Source: a virus. From it: 64,000 bases of DNA. Each line of letters starts with the position of its first letter. The stretch's first letter is position 1. The stretch spans positions 1-64,000 of IMG/VR virus record IMGVR_UViG_3300030106_006201. One strand, given 5' to 3'. The position numbers and the translations under genes are program-made. Below are positions 21,896 to 30,773 of this stretch, in pieces. The notes below the pieces were generated by a model. That model ran no database searches. It worked only from the letters and a program-made list of their open reading frames with translations, and was not told the DNA's origin.

Positions 21896-22489
21896 GTGAG
21901 CGACCTGGTTTTTATGGACACCGAGACCCTCGGATTGGAGCTGGATTCCCCGATCTGGGAGTTCGCTGCGATCCGGCGTGAACCTGGCGGCCAAGAATCG
22001 CGGCTCCACATGTTTATCAATCACAACCCGGCGCGCATGTCGATCGATCTGCCGGAGTCGTTCCGCGCCGACTACGAGAAGCGCTGGCAGGCTGCAAAAG
22101 ACGGGTCGCTGGTCGCCCAGCCGCACAACGCCGCGCTGCGGATCGTCGAGTTCATGCGTGGCCGCCCTACCGTGGTGGGGGCCGTGCCCGATTTCGACAC
22201 TGTGCGGATCAGTCGGCAGCTGCTGCAGCCCGCGCAGTATGACGACCCTTGGCACTACCACCTGGTCGACGTGGAGAACGTGATCGTCGGCTATCTGGCC
22301 GGGCATCTGTGGGCGCTTCGCCCTGATCGGGCTGCGAAGTGGCGGGAGCAGTTGATGCCACCGTGGTCGTCTGATGGTTTGTCGTCGGCGGTTGGCGTCG
22401 ACCCGGAGCAGTTCGAGCGCCACACTGCGATGGGCGATGTGCGCTGGGTGATGGCCCAGTGGGACGCCGTGATGGGCGGTAACCGGTGA
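21896..22489 (+). CDS. DnaQ-like 3'-5' exonuclease
   Basis: 197 residues. FMDTETLGL (D8, E10) is exonuclease motif I, VVGAVPDFDTVRI (about 96-108) motif II with an Asp, and HTAMGDVRWV (about 179-188) motif III of the HxAxxD type. This RNase H-like family degrades DNA or RNA ends, or proofreads. As a stand-alone gene under its own operator-bearing promoter it may trim DNA in packaging or degrade host nucleic acid. The ligands look complete. Confidence 0.82.
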   Translation: MSDLVFMDTETLGLELDSPIWEFAAIRREPGGQESRLHMFINHNPARMSIDLPESFRADYEKRWQAAKDGSLVAQPHNAALRIVEFMRGRPTVVGAVPDFDTVRISRQLLQPAQYDDPWHYHLVDVENVIVGYLAGHLWALRPDRAAKWREQLMPPWSSDGLSSAVGVDPEQFERHTAMGDVRWVMAQWDAVMGGNR

Positions 22490-22920
22490 GCGCCCCCGCC
22501 TTGGCCTTGGTGGCGGCCCTGTTTGTTCTGTCGGTGGCGCGGGTGACGCGGCTGATCAATTCGGATCGGGTGTTTGACCCGGTGCGGGTGGTGGTGGCGC
22601 GCCGTCAGCGCAGGTGGCGCAACCTGGCGGCCGCCGCCCCGGACGGCTCCGATGGCGAGGACCAGTACGCGCGCCGCCTGGAGCGGTGGGAGACGGTGGA
22701 GTATTACATCGGCTGCCCGTGGTGCGTCAGCATGTGGGTGGCCGGGCTGTCGGCGTGGATACCGCTGGACCTGTTCGGCTTGGAACCTGGCTGGCTGCTG
22801 GACGGGCGCCGCTGGTGGTATGCGGCCGGGTATGCGGCGGTCGTGCTGTCGACGTCGTTCCTGTGCGGGATCACTGCCCGCTGGTACAACGACGAAACCA
22901 TCGACGTGGTCGACGAATGA
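22486..22920 (+). CDS. DUF1360-like membrane protein (144 aa)
   Basis: The N-terminus ALALVAALFVLSVARVTRLI is a membrane helix followed by a basic segment. CPWCVSMWVAGLSAWIPLDL (about 82-102) and YAAGYAAVVLSTSFLCGITA (about 112-132) are further spans. The CPWCVSxW motif and the S-x-A-R-x-T-R-L-I start are the hallmarks of DUF1360-type phage and Bacillus membrane proteins, whose function is unknown. GTG start overlaps the exonuclease stop. Confidence 0.7.
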   Translation: MSAPALALVAALFVLSVARVTRLINSDRVFDPVRVVVARRQRRWRNLAAAAPDGSDGEDQYARRLERWETVEYYIGCPWCVSMWVAGLSAWIPLDLFGLEPGWLLDGRRWWYAAGYAAVVLSTSFLCGITARWYNDETIDVVDE

Positions 22921-23027
22921 TGGACAAGGCCGGAGATGCCTGCCGTGCCGAGTTCGGTCCAGCGGCGCAATACGGCGGCCCTAGTACATGCCAGATCGAG
23001 CATGTAGAGAAGCTGCCAGCACCGTGA
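22917..23027 (+). CDS. Small hypothetical protein (36 aa)
   Basis: ATG 22917 overlaps the previous stop. The product reads MMDKAGDACRAEFGPAAQ... with CQIEHVEKLPAP at the end. No motif. Supported only by the overlap and the tight fit to the portal promoter. Confidence 0.45.
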   Translation: MMDKAGDACRAEFGPAAQYGGPSTCQIEHVEKLPAP

Positions 23028-23032
23028 CCCGC

Positions 23033-23044
23033 TAGTTTGGGGTG
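23033..23044 (+). promoter_or_regulatory. Candidate leaderless -10 (TAGTTT)
   Basis: TAGTTT at 23033-23038 ends 6 nt before the portal ATG 23045. No clear -35. Confidence 0.35.
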
Positions 23045-24679
23045 ATGGCTGACCGGTCCCTGCGCATACGGCGCCGCCCCCGACGCGCCCCCACACCCCC
23101 GCCGCCGCCTACGCGGGCCGAGACGCCACTGCTGCAGCAGATGGCCGCCCTCACCGCGGCCGCCGCCCCCGTCGAGGACCCCGAAAAGATCTTCCGATCC
23201 GACGGCCTCGGCCTCGCCGACGCCCGCCGGCAGTGGCAGTCCGACGCGTGGGCCGCCGTGTACCGCGTCGGGGAACTCGCCTACTTCGTGTCGTGGCGCG
23301 CAGGCTCCTGCTCCCGCGCCGCTCTCGTCGCCTCCGAAATCGACCCCGACACCGGCCTACCCACCGGCGGCATCGCCGACGACAACACCGAAGGCCAGCG
23401 CGTCGCCGACTACGTGCACGCCATCGCAGGCGGGCCGTCCGGGCAGGCCCAGTTCATCAAACGCGCCGTCGAATGCTTGACCGTGCCCGGCGAGTTTTGG
23501 GTCGCCGTCCTGATCCGCAACACGATGCGCGCCGGCCGACTCACCAAGGACACGGTGTGGCTGGCGGTGTCCCGCGACGAAATCGAGCCGGCCCGCGCCG
23601 GGGGAACCACCCGCATCCGGCTGCCTGACGGGAAAAAGCACGACTTCAACCCGGCCGTCGACTCACTGGTCCGCGTGTGGAACCCGGACCCCCGGCTGGC
23701 ATACGAGCCGAACTCGCTGATCAGGGCCTGCCTGGACCCTTTGCGGGAGATTGTGCGGACCACGAAAACGATCGCCGCCGCCCAGAACAGCCGCCTGGCC
23801 ACCGCCGGCATTCTGCCGATACCGCAGGAGGCTGACCTGCCGAAGGCCGCCCCGGCGCCCACGTCGGCGGACAAGCCGGCCGGGTCGCCGGCCGCGGCCG
23901 GCCAGGCCGACCCGGGGCGCGACCTGCAACAAACGCTGGTCGATATGGCGTCGCACAGCCTGGAAAACGAGAACACCACCTTGGGTGTAGTTCCGTTGGT
24001 CATCAAGATGCCGGGCGAGCACATCGAGAAGATTCGGCTGATCGAGCTGGCCGGCGATATCCCGGCCGAGGCGGCCGCGATCCGCGACAACGCGATACAG
24101 CGCCTGGCCCGCGGCCTGGACGTGTCGCAGGAACGCATCACCGGCATGGGTGAGGGGAACCACTGGTCGAGCTGGCAGATTTCGGATGAGGATGTGCAGC
24201 TGCATGTGGTGCCGCCGCTGGAAACGGTGTGCCACGCCGTGTACGAGTATCTGATCGCGCCGCTGCTGGCGCGGGAGGGCATCGACCCGGACCGGTACAC
24301 GCTGTGGTATGACACTTCGCGGCTGACGCAGGATCCGGACAAGTCGGATGAGGCGTCGTCGGCGGCGGAGGCGGGGGTGTTGAAGATCGCCGAGCAGCTG
24401 CGGTTCTTGGGCCTGCCGGAGGACGGCGGCTACGACTTGTCGACGGATGAGGGTCGCGCGGAGTGGGCGCGTGAGGCGATTATTCGCGACCCGTCGAGGC
24501 TGCGCGCGTTGCAGCCGCTGGTGCCGGAGTTGGCCGGTGTCGAGTTCCCGGACCCGCCCGCTGTGCAGCCCTCGGGCGGCGGTTCGGCGGTGGATGAGTC
24601 GGGGGCGGCGCAGCAGCGGGAGCCGCAGCTGGAACCCGACCCGCAGGAACGGCCCGCGCTCAGATCGGTACGCCAGTGA
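23045..24679 (+). CDS. Portal protein
   Basis: 544 residues. A Pro/Arg-rich N-terminus leads to the usual siphophage portal core: QWQSDAWAAVYRVGELAYFV, ECLTVPGEFWVAVLI, then the clip and stem helices (NSLIRACLDPLREIVRTTKT). Later come GLDVSQERITGMGEGNHWSS and YLIAPLLAREG, and the last 50 residues are disordered and Pro/Glu rich. It forms the dodecameric ring through which TerL pumps DNA. ATG 23045 is preferred to GTG 23042 because of the leaderless -10. It sits before the MuF-protease gene as is normal. Confidence 0.85.
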   Translation: MADRSLRIRRRPRRAPTPPPPPTRAETPLLQQMAALTAAAAPVEDPEKIFRSDGLGLADARRQWQSDAWAAVYRVGELAYFVSWRAGSCSRAALVASEIDPDTGLPTGGIADDNTEGQRVADYVHAIAGGPSGQAQFIKRAVECLTVPGEFWVAVLIRNTMRAGRLTKDTVWLAVSRDEIEPARAGGTTRIRLPDGKKHDFNPAVDSLVRVWNPDPRLAYEPNSLIRACLDPLREIVRTTKTIAAAQNSRLATAGILPIPQEADLPKAAPAPTSADKPAGSPAAAGQADPGRDLQQTLVDMASHSLENENTTLGVVPLVIKMPGEHIEKIRLIELAGDIPAEAAAIRDNAIQRLARGLDVSQERITGMGEGNHWSSWQISDEDVQLHVVPPLETVCHAVYEYLIAPLLAREGIDPDRYTLWYDTSRLTQDPDKSDEASSAAEAGVLKIAEQLRFLGLPEDGGYDLSTDEGRAEWAREAIIRDPSRLRALQPLVPELAGVEFPDPPAVQPSGGGSAVDESGAAQQREPQLEPDPQERPALRSVRQ

Positions 24680-25071
24680 CTTTCGTTGATCAAGAGTTCC
24701 TGAACGATCCAACAACGGGATTGGTCGGTGACTGCTGGCGTTCCGCGATCGCGAGCGTGCTGGGTGTACCACGCGACGCTGTGCCTCATTTTGTGCGGGA
24801 TTACGGCGACGACTGGATGCGCGCCACGCTCGACTGGCTGCAAACCAATGAGCAGCCGACGCTGCGCTACACCGAGGATTACACGTTCCCGATAGGGCGT
24901 AGCGCGTCGCCTTACGTGATGATGGCGGGCAAATCGCCGCGCGGCCACCCCCATGCGGTGGTGGCTGACGCCCGAACCGGCGAGGTGGTGCACGATCCGC
25001 ATCCGTCGCGGGAAGGTTTGTCGAAGACGTGGGGCGTGTTCTATTTCGCCGACCGTGAAGGCGGCTTCTGA
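24676..25071 (+). CDS. Papain-like cysteine peptidase-like protein
   Basis: 131 residues. GDCWRSAIASVLGVPRDAVP has a nucleophile-like C20 at the start of a helix. RGHPHAVVADARTGEVVHDP supplies H93 and an Asp or His (D107) in two strands, the arrangement of C39/papain-fold peptidases. The W-x-x-A/T-L-D-W-L helix between is typical of a protein family I have seen in phages and bacteria but cannot name with certainty. Activity is inferred. It lies between portal and the MuF-protease fusion and overlaps both, so a role in head maturation is possible. Confidence 0.6.
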   Translation: MTFVDQEFLNDPTTGLVGDCWRSAIASVLGVPRDAVPHFVRDYGDDWMRATLDWLQTNEQPTLRYTEDYTFPIGRSASPYVMMAGKSPRGHPHAVVADARTGEVVHDPHPSREGLSKTWGVFYFADREGGF

Positions 25072-27518
25072 TGTGGCCGCGCCCTGGTGAGGCCCTGACG
25101 CGCACGATCGACGCCGAGCGCGCCATCGCCGCCCTGTACGGCGAGGCTTTGTCGCGGTGGGCTCCGCAGGCCCTGGCGGCGGCGCTGCCCGCCCTGCCCG
25201 GCGCTGAGGCCCTCACCGCGGCGGTGTTGCCGCCGGACCCGGACGCGGTGCAGCAGGCCCAGCAGGACTGGGAGGCCCACGCTGAGGCTGTGGTGGTGGC
25301 CGGTGCCGCCGCGCTGTGGGCCGCGGCCGTGTCGGAGGCCGCCGACGATCTGGGCGTCGATTTGGGCCTGCCGGTGTTCGACCTGGGCGGCATCGGCGAC
25401 CCCGGCGACCTGGACAGTGTGGCGGCGCAGATCGTGGCCCGCCACACCGGGGACCGGCCGCTGGTGGTGGCGCAGAGGCTCGACCAGATCCGCGACGCCC
25501 TACCCGACGCGCTGGCAGAGTTCACGGCCGCGACGCGCGCGCAGGCCGCGACCGTGCCGGTGCAGGTGCACGACAAGCTGACCGCCGAACTCGCCGCGGC
25601 CGGACAGTACGTGGCCGCCGACGTGCCCGCCCGGGAACGGGTGGGTATGGCGCGGCGGCGGGCTGCCGATGTGCTGGACCCCGGCTCGCCGCAGATGGCC
25701 GGGGTGGCTGAGCAGCGCGGATACCAGGCCGCCGCGGTCCTGAACAACGCCACGGTGGAGGCGGCGCACCGCTCCGAGGACGCCGACGAGCTGGAAAAGG
25801 TGTGGATCGCGACGCTGGACCAGCGAACACGCGACAGCCACTGGGCCGCGGACGGGCAGCGGGTGCCGCTGGGCGGCATGTTCACGGTGGGCGGCGTAGA
25901 GCTGCGCTACCCGTCGGACCCGCTTGGGCCAGCAAACGAGGTGATGGGCTGCCGTTGCCGGGTGGGTATCTTGGCGCGCGATGAGCCGTTGCCGGATGAG
26001 GTGGACCGGCACACCGAACGCTCGGCGGGCGATTCGACCGTGCGCAACCGGCAGGGCTCGCAGGCCGACGAGGTGGCGCGCCGCCGGGCTGCCGGGGTGA
26101 CACGGGCACGGGATGATGAACAGGGCGTGGGCCGCGTGGCCGCCGCCGCATGGATCGAGCAGCAGCAGGGAGAGGTAGCGATGACCGCACCAGTGACCGT
26201 CGATGCGCAGGCTGAGCAGCCGGAGTTGTTCCGCACGTTCACCGACGTGGTGTTGGCGACGACCGGCACCCCGTCGATCGACGGCCGCATGTTGGCGCCG
26301 GGCATGGATTTGACGTTCCGCGATCTGCCGCTGGCCCTGCAGTTCCGGGAGCAAACGTCGGAGGGGCACAGCCAGGCGTGGACGGTGGGCGTGGTCGAAT
26401 CCATGCGGTTCGACGGCCAGCAGGTGCTGGGCTCGGGCTACGTGTTGAACACTCCGGCCGCGGACCGGTGCGCCGAGCTGGCCGGTCATGGGGTGACGTG
26501 GCCGTCGCTGGACTTCGGGAATGACCGGTGGGCGTGGACTGACGGGCAGGGTGTGCCGTTGAACCCGGACGATGTGGCGGCGGCGGTGGAGGCCGGCCGC
26601 CAGGTGGAGGCGTTCAAAACGTACACGGCGGGCAAGGTGTTCGCCGTGACGCTGGTGTCGACCCCGGCGTTGGATGGAACCACGTTCACGCTGAACCCGG
26701 ATCGGGAGCCGCGCCCGGTGGCGCTGGTCGCGTCGGCGGCCGAGTCGCTGCGGCCCCCCGTGTTCGATGCGCGCCTGTTCGCCGATCCGAAGCTGTCGGG
26801 GCCGACGCGCTTGACGATCACCGAGGACGGGCACGTGTTCGGGCATGTGGCGTGCTGGGAGGACCGGCACCGCACCGTGGGGCTGGGCCATATCCGGCCG
26901 CCCCGCTCGACGTGCGGCTACGCGCATTTTCATTCCAGCCCGGCGGTGCACTTGTCGGACGGTTCGACGCTGCCGGTGGGGCGCTTGACGGTGGGCATCG
27001 GGCACGCCCCCATGCAGGGCATCACGAACCAGGCGGCGGTGACGCACTACGACAACGCGTCGACGTGCTGGGCGCTGGTGCGGGCCGGGGAGGACCGGTT
27101 CGGGATTTACGTGTCGGGTGTGGTGGCGCCGTGGGCGAGTGCGGATCAGGTGCAGATGGCGATGACGTGCCCGGTGTCGGGGGATTGGCGCCCGTACAAC
27201 GGGCAGTACGAGCTGGTGGCGGTGCTGTCGGTGAACACGCCGGGGTTTTTGACGGCGGCGGCGACGGGCCGGCAGGGCGAGTACGCGTTGGTGGCGTCGT
27301 TGGGGCCGCCCGCGCATGTGGACGCCGCGGGGGGCGTCGAGCATCTGTCGGGTGAGCAGATCCATGCGATTGTCATGTCGGCGTTGGGCGAGCATGACCG
27401 GAGGTCCGCGTTGGCGGCCCGGCAGGCCGAGCTTGCGGCCCGGGCGGTGGACGCTGTGGGTGCGCCGCCGACGCCGCGGGACAAGATCGGGGCGATGCTG
27501 GCGCAGGTACAGCTCTGA
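25071..27518 (+). CDS. MuF-like head protein fused to capsid maturation protease
   Basis: 815 residues. The N-terminal part (to about 360) is MuF-like: ERVGMARRRAADVLDPGSPQ, EKVWIATLDQRTRDSHWAAD and EVMGCRCRVGIL. It binds the portal and may enter the capsid. From about 380 a protease-like domain begins (RTFTDVVLATTGTPSIDGRM, then FREQTSEGHSQAWTVGVVES), followed by GHVACWEDRHRTVGLG and CGYAHFHSSPAVHLSDG. Fusions of this kind occur in several actinophage groups. The catalytic residues are not certain by eye. It should cleave the scaffold segment of the capsid precursor encoded at 33549. Confidence 0.8.
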   Translation: MWPRPGEALTRTIDAERAIAALYGEALSRWAPQALAAALPALPGAEALTAAVLPPDPDAVQQAQQDWEAHAEAVVVAGAAALWAAAVSEAADDLGVDLGLPVFDLGGIGDPGDLDSVAAQIVARHTGDRPLVVAQRLDQIRDALPDALAEFTAATRAQAATVPVQVHDKLTAELAAAGQYVAADVPARERVGMARRRAADVLDPGSPQMAGVAEQRGYQAAAVLNNATVEAAHRSEDADELEKVWIATLDQRTRDSHWAADGQRVPLGGMFTVGGVELRYPSDPLGPANEVMGCRCRVGILARDEPLPDEVDRHTERSAGDSTVRNRQGSQADEVARRRAAGVTRARDDEQGVGRVAAAAWIEQQQGEVAMTAPVTVDAQAEQPELFRTFTDVVLATTGTPSIDGRMLAPGMDLTFRDLPLALQFREQTSEGHSQAWTVGVVESMRFDGQQVLGSGYVLNTPAADRCAELAGHGVTWPSLDFGNDRWAWTDGQGVPLNPDDVAAAVEAGRQVEAFKTYTAGKVFAVTLVSTPALDGTTFTLNPDREPRPVALVASAAESLRPPVFDARLFADPKLSGPTRLTITEDGHVFGHVACWEDRHRTVGLGHIRPPRSTCGYAHFHSSPAVHLSDGSTLPVGRLTVGIGHAPMQGITNQAAVTHYDNASTCWALVRAGEDRFGIYVSGVVAPWASADQVQMAMTCPVSGDWRPYNGQYELVAVLSVNTPGFLTAAATGRQGEYALVASLGPPAHVDAAGGVEHLSGEQIHAIVMSALGEHDRRSALAARQAELAARAVDAVGAPPTPRDKIGAMLAQVQL

Positions 27519-27688
27519 TGGGCTGCAACTGTTCGAAGCGCCGCAAGGCCGGCCGGATCTTGGGCTACGAGGTCACCTACGCGGACGGCACGAAGGCCCC
27601 GGCGCTGTTCGCGACACAGTTGGACGCGGAGATCGCGATGCGCAAAAAGGGCGGCGGCACAGCCCGCACCGTCAAAGCCGGCGGCTAG
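27518..27688 (+). CDS. Small basic protein (56 aa)
   Basis: ATG 27518 overlaps the previous stop. MGCNCSKRRKAGRILGYEVT... followed by a strand pair and TARTVKAGG. It resembles the small head-proximal proteins of actinophages with a GCNC start, of unknown function. Its 3' end overlaps the minus-strand gene by 17 nt, so the operons converge here. Confidence 0.6.
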   Translation: MGCNCSKRRKAGRILGYEVTYADGTKAPALFATQLDAEIAMRKKGGGTARTVKAGG

Positions 27689-28040
27689 TCGGCGGACAGA
27701 TAGGCCGCCAGTCGGGGCACGGCGTGGGCGGCCCGTCGACGCACAGCAGGTCCATCCACGCCACCCGGCATCCCGCGTACATAGTGGTGACCTCAATCTT
27801 GTAGACGGTGGGCTTGTCGAATCCCATGTCGAGCACTGTGTCGTGACCGTCAAAGAACTCCACCTCACACCAGGTCGCGGCGTCGAGCCCTGATTCGCCG
27901 CCGTTGTTGCGGTGCACGTACACGGCACCGTCCTGGTCGCGCCGGTCAGCCAGGTCTAGCCGCCACCACTGCGCGCCAGGCGGCGGCTCCCAATCCTTGG
28001 GGTACGTCACCGGCGGAATTGGCGACACGATCCGGCTCAC
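27672..28040 (-). CDS. Hypothetical protein (122 aa)
   Basis: Last gene of the left minus-strand operon. GTG at 28040 overlaps the upstream stop. The product is beta-rich with Trp and Asp (WWRLDLADRRDQDGAVYVHR, then YKIEVTTMYAGCRVAWMDLL) and ends Pro/Cys rich. Not recognised. Confidence 0.6.
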   Translation of the reverse strand: MSRIVSPIPPVTYPKDWEPPPGAQWWRLDLADRRDQDGAVYVHRNNGGESGLDAATWCEVEFFDGHDTVLDMGFDKPTVYKIEVTTMYAGCRVAWMDLLCVDGPPTPCPDWRPICPPTSRRL

Positions 28041-28288
28041 CAGCCATCGTCCCGGAATGCCCAGTGCTCGCACGGCTGACGATCCGGTCCACCGTCGCGG
28101 GACGGGTAGCGAGTCTCCCGGATCACCGGCGTGTCGGTTGATGCGATACCCCACGTGATATCCATCTGCGGCTCACCGTGGAACTCGCCGGACATGTCAG
28201 TGCACGACGAGATGGGACGCAGCTTCTCGGGACGCTCCGCGTGGAAGATCGCGTCACGTTCCTCGCAGGTGATCTTGAGCCAGCTCAT
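28037..28288 (-). CDS. Hypothetical protein (83 aa)
   Basis: ATG 28288 is chosen over 28300 because it overlaps the end of a tiny upstream ORF. It begins MSWLKITCEERDAIFHAERP. No motif is recognised. The stop overlaps the next gene. Confidence 0.55.
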   Translation of the reverse strand: MSWLKITCEERDAIFHAERPEKLRPISSCTDMSGEFHGEPQMDITWGIASTDTPVIRETRYPSRDGGPDRQPCEHWAFRDDGW

Positions 28289-28332
28289 TGCGCGGTCCAC
28301 CAGAGTTCGTGCCGTTCGCCGGGCCGGCTCAC
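28285..28332 (-). CDS. Possible 15-residue micro-ORF
   Basis: GTG within the upstream TGA (GTGTGA) and a TGA inside the next ATG (ATGA), product MSRPGERHELWWTAQ. It fills the 40-nt gap exactly with the overlap style used by real genes here. It may be only a coupling leader. Confidence 0.25.
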   Translation of the reverse strand: MSRPGERHELWWTAQ

Positions 28333-28607
28333 ACGCACCCCGGGCATCCGTGTGAGCCGATGAGGTCGGCGTCGGTGGCGCCGCAGCCCGGGCAGCACGC
28401 GCAGTCCCCGCCGTAGCAGTTGGTGCAAACGCCCCACTCGCAGATCAGCGCCCGAAAGAGGGGCTCATCCATACAGTCATTATCGTTGCCGGGCAGCACT
28501 GATTCGAGCAGTTCCGCGGCCAGCTCGTCAACGTCGAGCAGAGTCCCGCACCCAACCTGGTAGGCGGTGAGGCATTCACGCATCCGCGCCCGAAGAACTT
28601 CGCTCAC
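28329..28607 (-). CDS. Cys-rich zinc-binding protein (92 aa)
   Basis: The N-terminal 60 residues are helical (LRARMRECLTAYQVG, then ELAAELLESVLPGN). The C-terminus has CTNCYGGDCACCPGCG and GCPGC, up to eight Cys in zinc-ribbon spacing. Function unknown. ATG 28607 overlaps the next gene upstream. Confidence 0.6.
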   Translation of the reverse strand: MSEVLRARMRECLTAYQVGCGTLLDVDELAAELLESVLPGNDNDCMDEPLFRALICEWGVCTNCYGGDCACCPGCGATDADLIGSHGCPGCV

Positions 28608-28966
28608 TGCCCGGCCTCCGCGGCGTCAGCTTGGTCGGCGGTGGCCAGCAGTGCCGCAGCCTGGCGACGTGCCTCGCTGGACGCAAACCGGCGTAACGTC
28701 CATCCGGCGCTGTCCTCACGGATCGGCGGTAGGCCGTTAATCCCGCCCGGAACAGACAGGCTGTACCGCCGCTGCTCTGCGGCAAGATCGTCCGGCTCGG
28801 GCAGTTTCACGACCGCGAACCCGGCGGCGCTCAGATCGCGGGCCAGCCTGTCCGGGTCAACATCGCCCGTAGAACCCATGTAGATAAACCCGTTTTCCTG
28901 CGCAAACCCATTCTGCGCCAGCAGCGCCGCGCGAACCGCCTGCTCGGGCGTCTGGTCGCCGCTCAT
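28604..28966 (-). CDS. Hypothetical protein (120 aa)
   Basis: MSGDQTPEQAVRAALLAQNG then DPDRLARDLSAAGFAVVKLP: an alpha/beta N-terminus. The end is helical and Ala rich (SEARRQAAALLATADQ). Not recognised. It sits between the AAA ATPase and the Cys-rich protein in a coupled operon. Confidence 0.55.
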   Translation of the reverse strand: MSGDQTPEQAVRAALLAQNGFAQENGFIYMGSTGDVDPDRLARDLSAAGFAVVKLPEPDDLAAEQRRYSLSVPGGINGLPPIREDSAGWTLRRFASSEARRQAAALLATADQADAAEAGQ

Positions 28967-30297
28967 TCGTCGCGCCCGTACGCCGAATCGCGGGCGGTGC
29001 CGTGCCTTGCCAGTTCGGCTGCCCGGCGACGTTCCCTCTCCACGACGGACAGCCGGTTCAGCGCCTCGTCGGGGCTGGCGGACCGTTTGCAGGCCTCCAC
29101 CACCTCGGACGGCGCCAGCCCGTGCGGCGCCCTATCGACGTTCACGGGCCGGTTGTACCAGCGGGACACGATGCGCGACACCTGCCCGGCGTCGGCGTAA
29201 CCGAAATGCTCCCGCAAATCCACGCGCCCGGCCCGCACCACAGCCGAATCCAAAGCCGCGACTTCGTTGGTGGTGAGCACGGTCAGGATGCCCTGCGGGG
29301 TGGCGATCCCGTCGAGCGCGTTCAACAAACCGGACAGGGTGACCCGCTGGCCCTCGTCGCGGTCAGTGGCGGCGTGGAACACGTCAGCGTCCTCCAACAG
29401 CAGCATCGACCTCGGGCTCACCCGGGACACCGCGTCGAGCAGGTTGCAGTCCTTGTCCACATCAGCCAAAGGCAGATACCAGATGTCCATCCCGAAATGG
29501 CTGGCCACCGCGCGGGCCACACTGGTTTTCCCGGTGCCGGGCGGGCCTTCGTACAGGTGCCCGCGATGCCACGGCACGCAGCGCCGCGCATAGTCGGCCT
29601 CCCCATCGAGGAATCCCTGCACGTCGCCGATGATGCGTTCCAGCTGCCCGTCCGGCAGGATCACCGAGTCCAGGGCGCGGGCGGGCAGGTCGTCGAGTCG
29701 CCGCCAGTCGCCCCACCGGTTCAGCATGCGGAACACCGGCTGCCGGTCCGTCTCGGCGCGGCGGCGGGCCACCGCCTCTATGGCGTCGATGAGGGCTTTC
29801 TGCGCGGCCAAAGATGATGCGGTGAACACGATTTCGTCGGGTTTCCAGATACGGCCCGAATCCTTGGAGGCCTCCCCTTCGGTGACCTCGACACGGATTC
29901 GGTGCCCGCCGATGCGCACCGACTGGTGCCGCGACCCGTCGTAGCGCAGCCGCACCCGGGGCGGGCGCGGCTTGGACGGGCCGTCACTGGACACGGGTTC
30001 CAGCACGGCCATGCCGTGACTGTTCGACGTCCACGCCACCAGGGCGTGCTGATCGGCCGGCGGGAGCATGCCCAAAACCCATTCGTGTAGGTCGTCGTAC
30101 ACGTCGTCGGTGGACAGCACTTTGACCGTGTAGGTGGTGCGCTCCCGATACTTGCCGCGCATACGCTGCACCGCCGGGCGGGCAGCCTGCGCGGCGGCCA
30201 AAGCCATCGCCGCCCGGGGTGCGCGCAGCCGCAGCGACGCGATCAGATCCGAGGCGTGCGAACCGGCGGCAGTGGTCTCGGCGTGCAACTCGCTCAC
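28963..30297 (-). CDS. BCS1-like AAA+ ATPase
   Basis: 444 residues. Walker A GPPGTGKTS (251-259), Walker B LLLEDAD (299-305), sensor 1 VLTTNEVAAL and RAGRVDLREHF (arginine finger region) define the AAA domain. The first 200 residues resemble a BCS1-type N-terminal region (WTSNSHGMAVLE, beta-rich), and RLDDLPARALDSVILPDGQL is the typical link. BCS1 translocates folded proteins in mitochondria. Bacterial and phage relatives have no settled role, with chaperone or defence functions suggested. No N-terminal membrane span is clear. It lies in a minus-strand island within the head genes, which suggests an accessory load. Confidence 0.85.
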   Translation of the reverse strand: MSELHAETTAAGSHASDLIASLRLRAPRAAMALAAAQAARPAVQRMRGKYRERTTYTVKVLSTDDVYDDLHEWVLGMLPPADQHALVAWTSNSHGMAVLEPVSSDGPSKPRPPRVRLRYDGSRHQSVRIGGHRIRVEVTEGEASKDSGRIWKPDEIVFTASSLAAQKALIDAIEAVARRRAETDRQPVFRMLNRWGDWRRLDDLPARALDSVILPDGQLERIIGDVQGFLDGEADYARRCVPWHRGHLYEGPPGTGKTSVARAVASHFGMDIWYLPLADVDKDCNLLDAVSRVSPRSMLLLEDADVFHAATDRDEGQRVTLSGLLNALDGIATPQGILTVLTTNEVAALDSAVVRAGRVDLREHFGYADAGQVSRIVSRWYNRPVNVDRAPHGLAPSEVVEACKRSASPDEALNRLSVVERERRRAAELARHGTARDSAYGRDE

Positions 30298-30773
30298 CGT
30301 GCGGCCTGCCTTTCTTCAATCGCGCGTCTCACCTGCTCGCGGGTCGCGCCCGGATTGTTGTTCACGAACCGCAGCCCGTCGATCAGCGCCGCGGCGGCTG
30401 CGCCGCGGCAGTCGTACTGGGCTCTGGCCAGCACATCCCACTTGCCGCCCCCGCCGTACGGCCCGTAAGGCTGCACCTGGTCAGCCGGGCAGCCCTGCAC
30501 GCAAATGTTGTCGCTGTTGCGGTGCTCGTACACGCAGAACTGCCAACCCGGCACACTGAACGTCAGGCCGTACTCGCGGCAGTTGTCGAACGTTCCGAAG
30601 TCAACCCATTCCGGGCCGAGCGCGTCCAACACCAGCGCGCCCACGATACGGCTGATCGTGACTTGCACATCGTCGCCGGTGCAGCAGCCGGGCGCGCACC
30701 CAACTTCCGCCGCGCACGGCTCAACCGTGTTGTCAGCGCGCAACTTCGCCAGGGCATCAACGTAGGCGCTCAC
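30294..30773 (-). CDS. Hypothetical Cys-rich protein (159 aa)
   Basis: GTG 30773 overlaps the previous stop; the longer frame to 30863 covers the upstream gene. CAAEVGCAPGCCTGDD (about 19-35) and CVYEHRNSDNICVQGC are Cys-rich. The middle is beta-rich (YGLTFSVPGWQF). The C-terminus is helical (NPGATREQVRRAIEERQ). Not recognised. Confidence 0.6.
   Translation of the reverse strand: MSAYVDALAKLRADNTVEPCAAEVGCAPGCCTGDDVQVTISRIVGALVLDALGPEWVDFGTFDNCREYGLTFSVPGWQFCVYEHRNSDNICVQGCPADQVQPYGPYGGGGKWDVLARAQYDCRGAAAAALIDGLRFVNNNPGATREQVRRAIEERQAAR

Noticed and set aside
23663-25885. 740-codon minus-strand ORF
   Set aside because: Antisense to portal, papain-like and MuF genes; low-complexity Ser/Arg/Ala product.
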